A stretch of 64,000 bases of DNA. Source: a bacterium. Its GTDB lineage: Bacteria; Armatimonadota; Zipacnadia; Zipacnadales; Zipacnadaceae. The position numbers and the translations under genes are program-made. Positions within the stretch are counted from its first letter, which is position 1, and every line of letters begins with the position of its first letter. Location: assembly GCA_030602615.1 (NCBI GenBank), contig JAUVZM010000001.1:1-64000 (forward strand). Direction: 5' to 3'. The notes under the pieces are model-generated. The model was not told the DNA's origin. It ran no database searches and saw only the letters and a list, made by a program, of their open reading frames with translations. Below, piece after piece: positions 49,754 through 59,941 of this stretch.

Positions 49754-50359
49754 TCACCGCACCAAGTCCAGCAGTCCATCCCGAAACACCTGGAAGCTCC
49801 TGGAGCGATTTCGCTCCGGGTCCATATGCATACTGATCCTGGAGGCCGCCTCCAGTTTTGCCAGGCCGGTTGGATAGTAACCTGCCCGTTTCAGGACACG
49901 CTCCAGAGCCTCCCAAGTCCCCCCCGGGACGGCGTCTGGATCTCGGTAGTTGGCCCGATTCCCGAGCGTGGCGGGGACCGCCGGATAAGCCGCAACCAGC
50001 GCCTCAACATCCCCAAAGAACCAAGCCTCCAACTCCTCAACTGCGATACGGTTCAGGACTTGGAAATACTCCGTGCCGACCTGTGATCTCGTGACAAGTC
50101 CCGCCCGTTGCGCACAGTCCTCCAACTGGCTTTTGAGCCTCAAGCAGTCCTGACGGTCTTCGTCAATCAAGACCAGTATGCGCTGGTCGTCGGAGGGCGA
50201 TAATGCGTAACCGCTTAAGCGGTCCGGCAGCTTCGTCAACAAATCGTCCTTGCCTTGGAACGGGTGTATCTGGTAAGTGTGGTCCCCCAGGAGTCTCGGC
50301 AGCAGGTTCATCAGAGCGGCTTCTGCAGAGAGCTCTTCGACAAGGATTTCTACATGCAT
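49754..50359 (-). CDS. DUF4276-like protein paired with an AAA ATPase
   Basis: The 201-residue product begins [23 protein letters not shown] and has [12 protein letters not shown] (about 61-72), an acidic strand end reminiscent of the TOPRIM-like DUF4276 fold (E8/E9 and D66, E67, D68 as possible metal ligands), then [14 protein letters not shown], a family hallmark. DUF4276 proteins are commonly encoded beside AAA15/AAA21 ATPases in predicted defence loci, where they may supply the nuclease that OLD-family proteins carry in one chain. Its ATG overlaps the ATPase stop by 10 bp. Phage defence is inferred from gene pairing, not shown. Confidence 0.75.
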   Translation of the reverse strand: MHVEILVEELSAEAALMNLLPRLLGDHTYQIHPFQGKDDLLTKLPDRLSGYALSPSDDQRILVLIDEDRQDCLRLKSQLEDCAQRAGLVTRSQVGTEYFQVLNRIAVEELEAWFFGDVEALVAAYPAVPATLGNRANYRDPDAVPGGTWEALERVLKRAGYYPTGLAKLEAASRISMHMDPERNRSRSFQVFRDGLLDLVR

Positions 50360-51630
50360 CCCTCGTCACTCCCATTCTCTATCTCTAGCCGGGGCGCTTG
50401 CGATAGCTCTGGCCCGACCGGGCCTCCCGAGTTCACTAACGGATCGCCGACCTCAAAATAGCCCTCGGCCCACAGATGGCCCAGGCTCGCGCCACATTTG
50501 ACGTGATCACGAATGCCCAGCATATCGTCAGCCCTGCGGGCACTGGTGTAGCCCTGCTCATCCCGATAAAGAACCCACAGCTCCTTCGGCGTCAGCCCAT
50601 TCACGAAGAAGGGCGAGTGAGTTGTCACCAACAGTTGTGTCTGGGCGGCTGCCTTGCGGCACTCTTCGGCGAGCTGCGGGAGCAGCCTTGGATGTAGATG
50701 GTTTTCCGGCTCCTCAATCCCAATCAATTGGGGAGGCTCTGGGTCGTAGAGAACGACCAGATAGGACAGCAGCTTCAGGGTACCGTCCGACGCGAACTTC
50801 GCCAGGATCGGTTGGTCGAAAGGAGCATCCTTAATCTGCAGCAAGAGTCGGCCATCAGGCATTAGCTGGGCGTCAACCTTCTCCAGTCGCGGCACTCGAG
50901 ACGACAGCGTCGCCAGTATCTGCGCCAGACGTTCCGGATGCCGTTCCCTCAGGTACTGGATCACATTGGGCAGGTTATCGCCGGTCGCCGTCAACCGCTC
51001 CGAGGGCCCGGCTTCCGGGACCCCGCGAGTGCTATCTGCCGTAAGATAAGACAGGTACCACCCCGTGATGAACCGACGGAGCGCACTGACGCGTGGGTGC
51101 TTTGTGAACTGGCCGAGCGTGTTGACCGCGAGCATGTCCGGGGAGGCAAGGTTCTCCTCCTGTCGGTTGTCCTTTTCGTCTGGCATGTCCCCCGTTATCA
51201 CTCCGCCGCTGCCGCGCTTGAAGTCTAGGAACCGAAAGGGCCTGCCATATGACCCACGCTTCCACTGTAGCCACTCCTCAGCCACGAAAGGCCCTTCAGA
51301 CTCCTCATTCACCGCTAGGTGATACGTGATAAGAGGGGTCTTGGGGCGTTCCCGGTACTTCAGTTCTACTACTATCGGTCCATCGGTACCTCGCGTCCTC
51401 AATTCCTTGAAACGCCCTCGCTTGTCCCACGCTCTTCTCAGTCCCACTGTGAATGCTTCCGAAAGGAACGCAAACACGTCGAAAACGGTGGACTTGCCGC
51501 TGCCGTTCGGACCCAGCAAGACCGTGAGAGGCGTGATGTTCTTCAGTTCCAGCAGGCGCAATGCCCGGTAGTTCTGCACCTTGAGGTACTCGATGCGCGG
51601 TACTGACTGTACTGGGCTGTCCAGTTGCAT
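50350..51630 (-). CDS. AAA15/AAA21-type ABC/SMC-like ATPase (OLD-like without TOPRIM)
   Basis: The 426-residue ATPase starts [20 protein letters not shown]. It has Walker A GPNGSGKS (about 39-46), a signature-like [20 protein letters not shown] (about 275-295), Walker [20 protein letters not shown] and the H-loop [14 protein letters not shown]. The architecture is the RecF/SMC-type head of OLD-family and related defence ATPases, with the C-terminal nuclease domain absent and apparently replaced by the separate DUF4276 partner. The pair lies between two copies of a 100-bp direct repeat. Confidence 0.85.
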   Translation of the reverse strand: MQLDSPVQSVPRIEYLKVQNYRALRLLELKNITPLTVLLGPNGSGKSTVFDVFAFLSEAFTVGLRRAWDKRGRFKELRTRGTDGPIVVELKYRERPKTPLITYHLAVNEESEGPFVAEEWLQWKRGSYGRPFRFLDFKRGSGGVITGDMPDEKDNRQEENLASPDMLAVNTLGQFTKHPRVSALRRFITGWYLSYLTADSTRGVPEAGPSERLTATGDNLPNVIQYLRERHPERLAQILATLSSRVPRLEKVDAQLMPDGRLLLQIKDAPFDQPILAKFASDGTLKLLSYLVVLYDPEPPQLIGIEEPENHLHPRLLPQLAEECRKAAAQTQLLVTTHSPFFVNGLTPKELWVLYRDEQGYTSARRADDMLGIRDHVKCGASLGHLWAEGYFEVGDPLVNSGGPVGPELSQAPRLEIENGSDEGCM

Positions 51631-51715
51631 AGCTGTCTCCCCACTGACGTCTCTCCGTTGGACGCGTGTGCAGCTCCTGGCTCACAGTCGCACGGCTTGG
51701 CCTTCGTGGCCTGCC

Positions 51716-51815
51716 TCTTCCTCTTCAACCCTGATGATGTGGTAGAATCGGGAAGCAGCCCGGATCGCAAACAGGCACCTTTAGTTTATCACAAAATCGC
51801 GGTTTTGACTATTGG
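51716..51815. repeat. 100-bp direct repeat, right copy
   Basis: Partner of 49561-49660 in the same orientation. It lies 86 bp upstream of the AAA ATPase start and 18 bp downstream of the metal-exporter stop. Confidence 0.88.
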
Positions 51816-51832
51816 CTACCGCCGAGCTGTTC

Positions 51833-52789
51833 TTACTGATGAGAGTGTCCTGCCTCGGTGTGCCCTGACTCCTCAGACAGCGGAAAGACCAGGGGAGCTT
51901 CCTGCTCAGCACTCGCCACTTCCATCTCGATGGTCGTCTCGCCAAATCCAAAACGCTCCCGCAACAACTCTTCGACTGCCAGGTGCACCTGCCGCTGCTC
52001 CTGCGGGTTACTTGCGGCGGTTACTATGTGCGCGCTGATCGCAGTATAGTTCGAGCACAGACTCCAGGCGTGGATGTGATGCACACTGACCACATTATCC
52101 AACGCAGTGATGGCCTCAGCAACCTGCTTCAGGTCAACGTCCCGCGGGACGCCTTCCAGCAAGATATGCACCGCCTCCCGGCCCAGACGCAGGCCACTGA
52201 ACAGTATCAGCAGCCCGATAGCCACGCTGATTATCGGGTCAAAGATGTACTGTCCGGTGAGCGCAATCAGTCCGGCGGCAATCACCACGCCCACCGATGC
52301 CAGCAGGTCGCCCAGCACGTGCAGGTAAGCCCCCCGCAGGTTGATGTCTCCGCCGTGCCCACTTAACCGTGTCAGCACGATGACGTTCACGAGCAGGCCG
52401 ACCAGTCCGATTACCAGCATCCAGCCGCTCTTGATTTCGGTGGGCGCGAAGAGCCGGTCGTATGCTCGGAAGAAGATCGTCAGGGCGATCAGCCCGAGCA
52501 GCAGGCTGTTAATCAGCGCCGCGAAGACTTCCGCCCGGTGCATCCCAAAGGTGTGCTCGCGCGTGGGCGCCCGCTGCGACAGGCGAAACGCCATCAGCGC
52601 CAGCACCAGCGCAAACACATCGCCGAAGACGTGCCCGGCATCGCTGAGCAGCGCCAGGCTCCCCGTCCACCAGCCACCAACTATCTCGCCAACCAGGATC
52701 ACCGAAGTCAGCGCAATCGCAAACTTCAGCTTCGGCTCCTTCACCTCATCAGGCGAAGTTAATTGTTCATCGTGGTTATGTTCGGACAG
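51833..52789 (-). CDS. Cation diffusion facilitator (Zn/Co/Cd efflux, CzcD/ZitB type), probable CTG start
   Basis: A six-helix CDF exporter: the TM2 site SLALLSDAGHVFGDVFAL (HxxxD), the TM5 site YLHVLGDLLASVGVV (HxxxD), and a cytoplasmic domain with VVSVHHIHAWSL. The C-terminal tail has His residues (GHTEAGHSHQ). The first conventional start is GTG at 52744 with a poor ribosome-binding site. In frame, 15 codons earlier, a CTG at 52789 lies 7 nt after GGAGGA and adds SEHNHDEQLTSPDE, the short His-rich head common in this family. I annotate CTG as the start. It proton-antiports divalent metals out of the cytoplasm. Confidence 0.9.
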   Translation of the reverse strand: MSEHNHDEQLTSPDEVKEPKLKFAIALTSVILVGEIVGGWWTGSLALLSDAGHVFGDVFALVLALMAFRLSQRAPTREHTFGMHRAEVFAALINSLLLGLIALTIFFRAYDRLFAPTEIKSGWMLVIGLVGLLVNVIVLTRLSGHGGDINLRGAYLHVLGDLLASVGVVIAAGLIALTGQYIFDPIISVAIGLLILFSGLRLGREAVHILLEGVPRDVDLKQVAEAITALDNVVSVHHIHAWSLCSNYTAISAHIVTAASNPQEQRQVHLAVEELLRERFGFGETTIEMEVASAEQEAPLVFPLSEESGHTEAGHSHQ

Positions 52790-52868
52790 AACAGATTCCT
52801 CCGTAGCAGGTAACCGCCTCGTCTTTCTACCCCGGTGGTTGCGTCAGCCACGACGGCGATTTCATCCC

Positions 52869-53501
52869 CTACAGCGACGGTTCCGGGCCCTCTTCCTGCT
52901 GTGCCTCAGGGTTTTCTCGATCGGTGTCCCACTGGCTAGGATTGAGGGCGACATATTCACGGATATGGGCCAGCTCCTGGTCGTCCCGGATGATGCGTTC
53001 ATAGTAATTGCGTTGCCAAAACGCCTGGCCCGGTGTGCCCAACATGCCATTGCCCTTTATCGCGGTAATGGATTTGACCGCCCGCACAACATCACCAACC
53101 GTAGGGGCGCTGCTTGCTGCGCCCTCTATGCTGCTTGCCGCGTCCCCTGTACCGCCCCTCGCCACCGTAGGGGCGCCGCTTGCTGCGTCCCCTGCGTTCT
53201 CAGACCTGGGCGCAGCAAGTAGCGCCCCTACAGGTTTGATGACAATAATCCCGTGCAAATGATTGGGCATAACGACGAACGCGTCCATTTCAACCGTGGC
53301 GAACCGCTCCGGCAGGGCGGCCCATTCCTGGCATACGTATTGCCCGACATCGCTCAACTCTACCCGCCCCGCCGAGACACTGCCGAGCAGGCACTCATGG
53401 TTCCGCGTGCAGATAGTCACGAAATAGGCACCTAGCTGGGAATAATCATGCCCAGGCACCCGAATGGATCGCCGCCGATGCCCGGCCGGATCGAATCTCA
53501 C
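52869..53501 (-). CDS. Y1/REP-associated tyrosine transposase (RAYT) with internal repeats
   Basis: The 210-residue Y1-transposase protein begins RRSIRVPGHDYSQLGAYFVTICTRNHECLLG. It has the HUH metal motif HLH in VVMPNHLHGIIV (about 78-89) and the catalytic Tyr in FWQRNYYERIIRD (about 160-172). Between them a Gly/Ala-rich insert of about 45 residues is encoded by several REP-like repeats (53101-53231). Such transposases act on REP hairpins as single-copy domesticated genes. No flanking IS ends were seen, so it does not look like a complete IS200/IS605 element. Confidence 0.85.
   Translation of the reverse strand: MRFDPAGHRRRSIRVPGHDYSQLGAYFVTICTRNHECLLGSVSAGRVELSDVGQYVCQEWAALPERFATVEMDAFVVMPNHLHGIIVIKPVGALLAAPRSENAGDAASGAPTVARGGTGDAASSIEGAASSAPTVGDVVRAVKSITAIKGNGMLGTPGQAFWQRNYYERIIRDDQELAHIREYVALNPSQWDTDRENPEAQQEEGPEPSL
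53101..53231. repeat. REP-like repeats within the transposase gene
   Basis: A gtaggggcg-tgcttgctgcgcc-type 24-bp element occurs at 53101-53124, 53167-53190 (two or three changes) and inverted at 53208-53231 (one change from the first). A more degenerate copy lies near 53129-53150. All are inside the coding frame. Confidence 0.8.
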
Positions 53502-53529
53502 TGAGTCACTGCCCCACTTCCCTACATCC

Positions 53530-55302
53530 CTACACCCTCACGTACACCGTGTACACATACGTCAGCGTCTTCTCCTCGCCCGCGCTCAGCTTGATGTCCC
53601 ACTTGATCTGCGAGGTCGGGTTAATCCCGAAGCTCTCCTCGCCCAGCTTGGTGAAGGCGCCCTCGGCCGTCGCCTCGCTGACCTCGCCCTCGATGCGCCG
53701 GGTGGCGATGAGCCGGATCTGCTCCTGCTTGTGATTGGTGATCTTAATCTCCCCGGTCACCGTCACCAGGTCGTAGTCATACCCGGAAACATGATACGCC
53801 TTTTGCTGCCGAGCGGTCTCGTTATCGGCCCTGCGGACGCCGATATCGGGTGCAATCGTCGTGCGCACGTCCACCTGCGCGCCGATCGCCGTGTAGGTCA
53901 ACATACTCTGGGCAATTGGCCGCCAGCCTTTGACCGTCATCGCCGCGCCGGTTGTCCAGGGCTGCTCGGTCTCGTTCTTGATGCGCAGCGCATGCCAGGC
54001 CTTGGGCCGAGCCAGCTCGCGGGCCAGCGCTTCGGCCTCTTCATCCAGCTGCCCGCCGCGCTCGCGGGTATAGCGCGGGGAGTAGCGCCGATAGGCTGTC
54101 CCCGGCTCGTCAATGATATTCAGCAGGTAGACATCTTCGTACTTGACCGCTTCGTCGAAGATGCCCACCGCGGCCCGGCCACCCCTGGCCAGCGTCATCT
54201 CCGGCACGTGGTAGAAGAACAGCTCCTCCGCGCCCAGGCCCGTCACCTGCGGCACCGGCATCGCTTCCCCACTTACCATTCCCGGCATCGCGGCGCCATA
54301 GCCATAGCTACCATAGCCACCACCGCCGTACCCCCCGTACCCAACGGCCACCTGCGACATTGCCGCGCGGGCGTAGACTTCTCGCTCCCGTCCCTGCAGC
54401 GGGGCAAAATAGCCCGAAAGCCGCGTCCAGGCCATCTGCAGCGACAGCGGGGAGATCTCGTCCTGCTGGATGAAATGGGGTACGCCCACGACCAGGTGCA
54501 GATTGCTGTTGTCCAGGTCCACCACATCGTTTATCACCGTCGCCTGCAACCGCAGGCGCGCGTCTCCCTTGGTCTCCCCCAACTCCAGCCGGTACGACGG
54601 TGTCCACTGGAGGCCCTTCGCCATATACGCCATGCCCACATTTGACTTGCTCACCACCGTCTTGCCGCCCTTCACCAGCCGCGCGGAGAGCACCTGCTGC
54701 GGGCGAGTGAGGGTAACGATGCGCACAGGGTTATCCGCGAAGGCAATCGTCCTAATCATACTCTTGGGTATGACCACCTGCTGGCCATTGCCCTGTTCCA
54801 GTACCGCGTGTGAGACCTGCTTGCGCCCGGGCCGTTCCCGTGGCGGCACCGCCGCCCAGATAGTCTCGTCGTCCCGATTGCCGGTCGGGCTGCCCTCGGT
54901 AGCCAGCGGCTCCCGCAGCTTCCCCACCCATCTCTGCTCGTCGGGCCCGGTGATAACTACCTCCTGGCCGACATTAGCCAGCAGTAGGTCATCAATGCTC
55001 TGCGCGTCGTCGGCTTCGCTAAGGTCTTTGACCTCCGCCACGGAGCGATCCACCGTGACTCCCTCGTCGGGGCTGTACAGCCACAGCGTGCCCAGACTGG
55101 CCTGCGGGACCTTGTCAAAGGTTACCCAGCCTGCGGTGGGCTGACCTTGCCCTTCGGCCATCACGAAGCCGTACCCGTGCTTGAACACCGCAACGTCAAT
55201 GACTCGCACCGACGTCTTCTCCGTCTCCGCGGCCCCGGCGCCTGCCGCGCACGTCACCGCCAGGACCAATCCGACCATCACGACTGCCTGCAATCTGTTC
55301 AC
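53530..55302 (-). CDS. Secreted DUF4139-domain protein
   Basis: From the GTG at 55302 (AGGAGG 8 nt upstream) the 590-residue protein has a signal peptide ([23 protein letters not shown]), an N-terminal DUF4140/DUF4139-like region ([40 protein letters not shown]), a [14 protein letters not shown] insert (about 322-336), and a C-terminal part ([20 protein letters not shown] ... [23 protein letters not shown]) typical of DUF4139. The family is beta-rich and exported; its role is unknown. The Gly/Tyr insert resembles those in the secretin and STN proteins 17 kb away. It has no partner gene; rtcB is upstream. Confidence 0.85.
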   Translation of the reverse strand: MNRLQAVVMVGLVLAVTCAAGAGAAETEKTSVRVIDVAVFKHGYGFVMAEGQGQPTAGWVTFDKVPQASLGTLWLYSPDEGVTVDRSVAEVKDLSEADDAQSIDDLLLANVGQEVVITGPDEQRWVGKLREPLATEGSPTGNRDDETIWAAVPPRERPGRKQVSHAVLEQGNGQQVVIPKSMIRTIAFADNPVRIVTLTRPQQVLSARLVKGGKTVVSKSNVGMAYMAKGLQWTPSYRLELGETKGDARLRLQATVINDVVDLDNSNLHLVVGVPHFIQQDEISPLSLQMAWTRLSGYFAPLQGREREVYARAAMSQVAVGYGGYGGGGYGSYGYGAAMPGMVSGEAMPVPQVTGLGAEELFFYHVPEMTLARGGRAAVGIFDEAVKYEDVYLLNIIDEPGTAYRRYSPRYTRERGGQLDEEAEALARELARPKAWHALRIKNETEQPWTTGAAMTVKGWRPIAQSMLTYTAIGAQVDVRTTIAPDIGVRRADNETARQQKAYHVSGYDYDLVTVTGEIKITNHKQEQIRLIATRRIEGEVSEATAEGAFTKLGEESFGINPTSQIKWDIKLSAGEEKTLTYVYTVYVRV

Positions 55303-55402
55303 TGCTCCCGCCTCCTTAAGCCATAGTGGTACCACGGTCAGCCTGCGACGCATGACCTCATAATCTGACACCTGACCGTTTCCGAAAGTTCGGTCGCGAC
55401 GG

Positions 55403-56863
55403 CTAGCCTTTCATCACCGCTATTGGCACCAGGCGGGCGACTTTGCGCGAGATGCCCGCCTGGTGGCAGACCTCCACGACCCGGTCCACATCCTTGTACG
55501 CCTCGGGCATCTCCTCGGCGACGGTCTTTCTGCCGGCGGCGCGGATCACAATGCCCTGCGCCTCCAGTTCCCGGATGACCTGCTCGCCAGACTTGGTCTT
55601 ACGCGCCTGGGTCCGCGACATCTGCCGCCCCGCGCCGTGGCAGGTCGAACCCCAGGTCTGCTCCATAGCCGCCTCCGTGCCGACCAGCAGGTACGAGGCC
55701 GTCCCCATATCACCGGGCACCAGCACCGGCTGGCCGACCTGCCGGTATTGCCGAGGCACATCAGGATGACCCGGCCCAAAGGCGCGTGTGGCCCCCTTGC
55801 GATGGACGCACAGCCGCTTGCTGCCACCATCTACGCGGTGCTCTTCAAACTTGGCGATATTGTGGGCCACGTCCCAGATCTGCTCCAGCCCCAGCTTCTC
55901 ATCCCCCTGACCGAAGGCCTTACTGAAGGCCTCCCGCACCGAGTGGGTAATCGCCTGGCGATTGGCCCAGGCGTAATTAGCGGCACAGGCCATATTCTGG
56001 TAGTACCGCTGCCCTTCCGGCGAGCCAATCGGCGCGCAGGCCAGTTGCTTGTCGGGCAGCTCGATGTTGTACTTGCGCACTGCCTTCTGCATCACATCCA
56101 GCGCGTCGTCGCAGACCTGGTGGCCGAAGCCACGCGAGCCGGTATGAATCATCACCGTCACCTGGCCGGGCGCTTCGATGCCAAAGGCAGAAGCCACTTG
56201 CTCGTCATAGATCTGGTCAACGACCTGAATCTCGATGAAGTGGTTGCCGCTCCCCAAGGTGGCGAGCTGCGGCCGGGCGCGCTTAACCGCCCGCTCGCTG
56301 AGGCCGGCGGGATCGGCCCCGGGCAGGCAGCCGCGCTCTTCAGTGGCTTCCAAATCTTCAGCCCGCCCGTAGCCGCGCGCCACTGCTGCTTGGGCCCCCT
56401 TGACGAACACTTCATCTAGCTGGCTGCGGTTCATGCTAATGCGCCCCTTCTTGCCCACGCCAGCCGGAACCGCTGAGAATATCTGGTCAGCAACCTTCTC
56501 CAGGCGACCTTTGACATCGGCGTGCTCCAGGTCAGTGCGCAGCAGCCGCACGCCACAGTTGATATCGTACCCGACACCACCGGGCGAGATGACGCCCTCG
56601 TCGGTGTCGAATGCCGCCACGCCGCCGATGGGAAAGCCGTACCCGTAGTGGCAGTCGGGCATCGCCAGCGCCGGCCCGACAATCCCCGGCATACAGGCGA
56701 CGTTGGCAATCTGCCACAGCGCAGCATCCTCCTTGAGCGACTCGAACAAGACGTCGTCGGCATATAATATGCCATCAGTGTTCATACCCACGCTTTCTGC
56801 ACGGGGCAGTCGCCAGCGGTAGTCGTCAATCTTCTCAAGCTTACCTTCGTACTGCTTGGCCAT
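55403..56863 (-). CDS. rtcB: RNA-splicing ligase RtcB
   Basis: A GTP-dependent RNA ligase joining 3'-phosphate (2',3'-cyclic) and 5'-OH ends in tRNA splicing or RNA repair. About 486 residues from [13 protein letters not shown]. Metal and active-site segments: [19 protein letters not shown] (Cys ligand), [49 protein letters not shown], and [15 protein letters not shown] with the guanylated His. I use the ATG one base after the dciA-like stop (TAAGATG); a TTG-type start 11 codons earlier lies inside that gene. Its cluster with recF/dciA suggests co-transcription. No archease or RtcA is adjacent. Confidence 0.96.
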   Translation of the reverse strand: MAKQYEGKLEKIDDYRWRLPRAESVGMNTDGILYADDVLFESLKEDAALWQIANVACMPGIVGPALAMPDCHYGYGFPIGGVAAFDTDEGVISPGGVGYDINCGVRLLRTDLEHADVKGRLEKVADQIFSAVPAGVGKKGRISMNRSQLDEVFVKGAQAAVARGYGRAEDLEATEERGCLPGADPAGLSERAVKRARPQLATLGSGNHFIEIQVVDQIYDEQVASAFGIEAPGQVTVMIHTGSRGFGHQVCDDALDVMQKAVRKYNIELPDKQLACAPIGSPEGQRYYQNMACAANYAWANRQAITHSVREAFSKAFGQGDEKLGLEQIWDVAHNIAKFEEHRVDGGSKRLCVHRKGATRAFGPGHPDVPRQYRQVGQPVLVPGDMGTASYLLVGTEAAMEQTWGSTCHGAGRQMSRTQARKTKSGEQVIRELEAQGIVIRAAGRKTVAEEMPEAYKDVDRVVEVCHQAGISRKVARLVPIAVMKG

Positions 56864-56864
56864 C

Positions 56865-57515
56865 TTATCCACCCCTATTGTTGTCGTAGGATTCATCGAA
56901 ATCGGGATTGCCCTGCTGGGGAATGCGTCCCGGATGGCAGACAGGACACCTCTGGTCGGGCGCGACCAAACGCCCGCACTCGGGACAGGGCCGGTAGCCC
57001 TCAGCCCGACGCCACTGCTGCAGGCGGCAGAAGTTGGTCATTGCCGCCGAAAATTGGCGCTGCAGCCCTTCATCGTCCATCTTCTCGGCCAGCGCCCTAA
57101 TAAAATCCGCATCCTGCTGCGGCACCTGTAGCTGCGCAAGCTCAGCAGGCGAGGGCAGCGGCTCTTCTTCGGTCTCTGCTATGGTTGGGGCAGGGCGCCC
57201 GCGGCCAACCCGACTACTGGTCGCCCGTATCTCCTTGATGAAGTTGCCGTCCAGCCGCTTGTTGAGCTTTTCCTTGATACGCTCAGAATCAAGCTGCAAC
57301 TGCTGAGCGCGGGGCGCTGAATCGCAGTGCACTATTAGCACACCGTCGCGGATCTGCGTCACCTGGGTATGCTGGGCATACCACTTGCCGACCACCTCCG
57401 CCCACACAAACGCGGCCAGCATCTCCCGACTCTTGGCCAGCAATCCGTGGTCGGCCATGTAGTCGGTGAGCATCTCGCCCACGTCGCTGGTTCGGGCGCT
57501 GCGCTTCTTAGCCAT
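56865..57515 (-). CDS. DciA-like (DUF721) protein with C-terminal zinc ribbon
   Basis: About 216 residues. The N-terminal DUF721 domain ([21 protein letters not shown]...[48 protein letters not shown]) corresponds to DciA, the loader of the DnaB helicase in bacteria lacking DnaC/DnaI. Its position right after recF in the dnaA-dnaN-recF cluster is the usual place. A proline-rich linker is followed by a zinc ribbon ([17 protein letters not shown]) not found in basic DciA. The ATG overlaps the recF stop (8 bp), so translation is coupled. A longer frame adds residues that lie inside recF. Confidence 0.88.
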   Translation of the reverse strand: MAKKRSARTSDVGEMLTDYMADHGLLAKSREMLAAFVWAEVVGKWYAQHTQVTQIRDGVLIVHCDSAPRAQQLQLDSERIKEKLNKRLDGNFIKEIRATSSRVGRGRPAPTIAETEEEPLPSPAELAQLQVPQQDADFIRALAEKMDDEGLQRQFSAAMTNFCRLQQWRRAEGYRPCPECGRLVAPDQRCPVCHPGRIPQQGNPDFDESYDNNRGG

Positions 57516-58686
57516 CGATTGCCGCCACTCCCTGGGCTTGCCTGATCTCTCCGCCCGCCAGCCCATACCAGGCCGCCCAATCTGCCTTTCGCAAGCTGTC
57601 ACTGGGCGCTGCGCTGGTCACCAGCACCTGCTGGAAGCTGCCCAACAGTTCCAGCAGCCCGCCCGTCCGCCGGTTGTCCAATTCAGAAAAACAGTCATCC
57701 AGCAGCAGGATAGGCAGCTCCCCGCGCCGCCGGCCAATTACCTGGGCTTCAGCAAGCTTCAGGGCAAGCGCCGCCGTCCGCTGCTGGCCCTGTGACCCAA
57801 AGCGGCGCAGCGAGCGACCGTCAGCGGTGATTTCCACATCGTCGCGATGAGGCCCGACCTGCGTGGCACCCCGCTGCAGCTCGCGGTCAAACTGCCTGTC
57901 CAGTTGTTCCCGAAAAACCGCCTCACGCTGCTGGTCATCCCCTGCCCCGGCTAGAGAGCTACTGTAGCAGATGCCTATCTGCTCGGTGTCACCAGTCAGT
58001 TGACTCTGCAACTGTGCTGCCACAGGACTTAGTTGGTTGAGAAACTGTTCGCGGTCAGCGCTGATCCGCACACCCGCCTCGACAAGCTGACTTGTCCAGG
58101 GCGCCAGGCTGGCCCCGTCGGCCTTATCTTGCGCCACCTGCTTGAGCAACTCGTTGCGCTGTCGGAGGGCCCGCCGATAGCGGTGCAGGTCAGCGAGGTA
58201 GCGCGGGGTTATCTGGGCTATTGCCATGTTCAATAGCCGGCGGCGTACGCCGGCCGGGCCCTTGACTATCTCCAGATCGTCCGGCGTAAACAACACGGCC
58301 GGCGCCTCACCGACGACCCTTGCCACTGAACTCGCTACTTGTCCGTCAATCTGTACGCACTTGGCCCCGGTCAGATAGGAGGGCGGCGCCTCCCCTTCAG
58401 GCCTTGAGCTGCATTGGCCCTGTAAGGTCACCGCAATAGCTCGCGGCGGGCCGCTGTCAAACTCAAAGCGGCCGGCTGCCTGTCCCCAGGACCTGCCCCA
58501 CTGCACCAGCTCGCGATCGTAGGTGGTGCGGGGAGACTTGGTAGTCGCTAGCAGTAAGACTGCCTCCAGTAGGCTCGTCTTGCCACTGGCGTTAGGCCCG
58601 ACAAACAAATTCGGCCCCGGTGGCAAGTCCACGGCGAGCTGCTGGTAGCAGCGCAAGTATTGTAGTCGTAGCTTTGATATATACAA
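57508..58686 (-). CDS. recF: Recombination mediator RecF
   Basis: An SMC-like ATPase that loads RecA at gaps. 392 residues: [42 protein letters not shown] with the Walker [54 protein letters not shown], the signature-region [22 protein letters not shown] and Walker [17 protein letters not shown]. It is in the conserved order dnaA-dnaN-recF, with a hairpin terminator between dnaN and recF. Confidence 0.96.
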   Translation of the reverse strand: MYISKLRLQYLRCYQQLAVDLPPGPNLFVGPNASGKTSLLEAVLLLATTKSPRTTYDRELVQWGRSWGQAAGRFEFDSGPPRAIAVTLQGQCSSRPEGEAPPSYLTGAKCVQIDGQVASSVARVVGEAPAVLFTPDDLEIVKGPAGVRRRLLNMAIAQITPRYLADLHRYRRALRQRNELLKQVAQDKADGASLAPWTSQLVEAGVRISADREQFLNQLSPVAAQLQSQLTGDTEQIGICYSSSLAGAGDDQQREAVFREQLDRQFDRELQRGATQVGPHRDDVEITADGRSLRRFGSQGQQRTAALALKLAEAQVIGRRRGELPILLLDDCFSELDNRRTGGLLELLGSFQQVLVTSAAPSDSLRKADWAAWYGLAGGEIRQAQGVAAIDG

Positions 58687-58729
58687 AGTCAGGGGTTCAG
58701 CTCAGCGTTTGCCAACTGTGTAAAAGTAA

Positions 58730-58754
58730 GCCCCGGTCCTACTCGGCCCGGGGC
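58730..58754 (-). terminator. Probable terminator between dnaN and recF
   Basis: On the minus strand a 7-bp GC stem gccccgg / ccggggc with an 11-nt loop is followed by ttactttt. The tract is imperfect, so readthrough into recF is possible. Confidence 0.5.
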
Positions 58755-58828
58755 CTGCTGTTAGTCATTGACTTGCGTCCTTCGCGCTCCGCACCAGCCA
58801 GCCACCGCCGCTGTGAGAGCATTCGGCC

Positions 58829-59941
58829 CTACATTATCTGCATGGGCATAACGACGTAGGTGTAGTCATCACGGTCGCTGGGTCGTATTACCCCAGGCTC
58901 CAGGGGACGGGACAGAGCAATTCGCACTTCCTCACTGCGGGCCGCGTCCAACATATCCAGAATGTAGCTAGCATTGAAGGCTGTCTCAATCGCCTCGCCC
59001 TCCAGCTTCGCCGGTATCTCCTCCTCAACGTGCCCGACATCCGGGCTGGCCGCAGTTATCCGCAGCCCTTCTTCACTGGTGTGAAAGACCACGCGATTGG
59101 CATCCTCGCGCGCTACGATCAGAGCACGTCGTAGGGCACTCTCTAGCTCTGCCGTACTCACTGTAATATACTTGTCCAACTGATCCTCATCGGGGATAAC
59201 CTTCTCGTAGTTAGGGAACTCCCCCTCAATCAGCCGAGATGCTATCGTGATCGAGCCGACTTCAAAGCTGACCAGATCACTGGAGATCGCGATCTCAACT
59301 AGCTCATCTGCCTCGTCATCCAGAATGCGCAACACCTCATTGAGCGCCTTCACGGACACGATAGCTTCCTCGGCCTGGTCAACCGCATTCTCACTGGTGC
59401 GCAGGGCTAGCCGATAGGTGTCGGTAGCAACCAGGCGCAGACCAGAATCCTCCAACGCAAACAACACCCCGGTCAGGATGGGGCGGGTCTCATCATCAGA
59501 GGCGGCAAAGGCAGTTTGCCGCAGCAACTCAGACAGTTGGCTTTGTGGCACGGAGAATTCTGTGGCATCAGCTATCTCCGGCAGCATCTGGAAATCATCA
59601 GCAGAAACCCCACGAATATCGTAGCTGGCGCTGCCACAGCTAATTGCCAGGTTATTAGCTTCATCAGCCACCAGCTCAACATCCCCGCCGGGCAGGCTAG
59701 TGGCAATTTGCGTGAAGTAGCGCGCCGGGACGGTCGTGGCTCCCTCATCGCTCACTGTCGCCAGGATGGTGGCGTCGATGCTCACATACTCCAGATCTGT
59801 CGCCACCAGCCGCAGGGCATCATCCTGCGATGAGAGGTAGATATTATTCTGCACCGGCTGGGTGCTGCGTCCCGACACACCGCGACCCACAGTTTGCACG
59901 ATATTATACAGCTCGTCCTGCGAGCACTTAGCATTTAGCAT
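58829..59941 (-). CDS. dnaN: DNA polymerase III beta clamp
   Basis: The sliding clamp of replication. 370 residues with the three-domain clamp pattern: LRLVATDLEYVSIDATI, PARYFTQIATSLPGGDVEL, a second domain from about 125 (FSVPQSQLSELLRQTAFAASDDETRPILTGVLF, LVATDTYRLALR), a third from about 250 (DKYITVSTAELESALRRALIVA), and the C-terminal YTYVVMPMQIM that closes the hydrophobic cleft. It is 346 bp downstream of dnaA. Confidence 0.97.
   Translation of the reverse strand: MLNAKCSQDELYNIVQTVGRGVSGRSTQPVQNNIYLSSQDDALRLVATDLEYVSIDATILATVSDEGATTVPARYFTQIATSLPGGDVELVADEANNLAISCGSASYDIRGVSADDFQMLPEIADATEFSVPQSQLSELLRQTAFAASDDETRPILTGVLFALEDSGLRLVATDTYRLALRTSENAVDQAEEAIVSVKALNEVLRILDDEADELVEIAISSDLVSFEVGSITIASRLIEGEFPNYEKVIPDEDQLDKYITVSTAELESALRRALIVAREDANRVVFHTSEEGLRITAASPDVGHVEEEIPAKLEGEAIETAFNASYILDMLDAARSEEVRIALSRPLEPGVIRPSDRDDYTYVVMPMQIM

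Noticed and set aside
53464-56419. Plus-strand open frames of 393 and 318 codons opposite the DUF4139 and rtcB genes
   Set aside because: They are antisense to conserved proteins in GC-rich DNA; the composition is Arg/His/Gln-rich, as expected for shadow frames.
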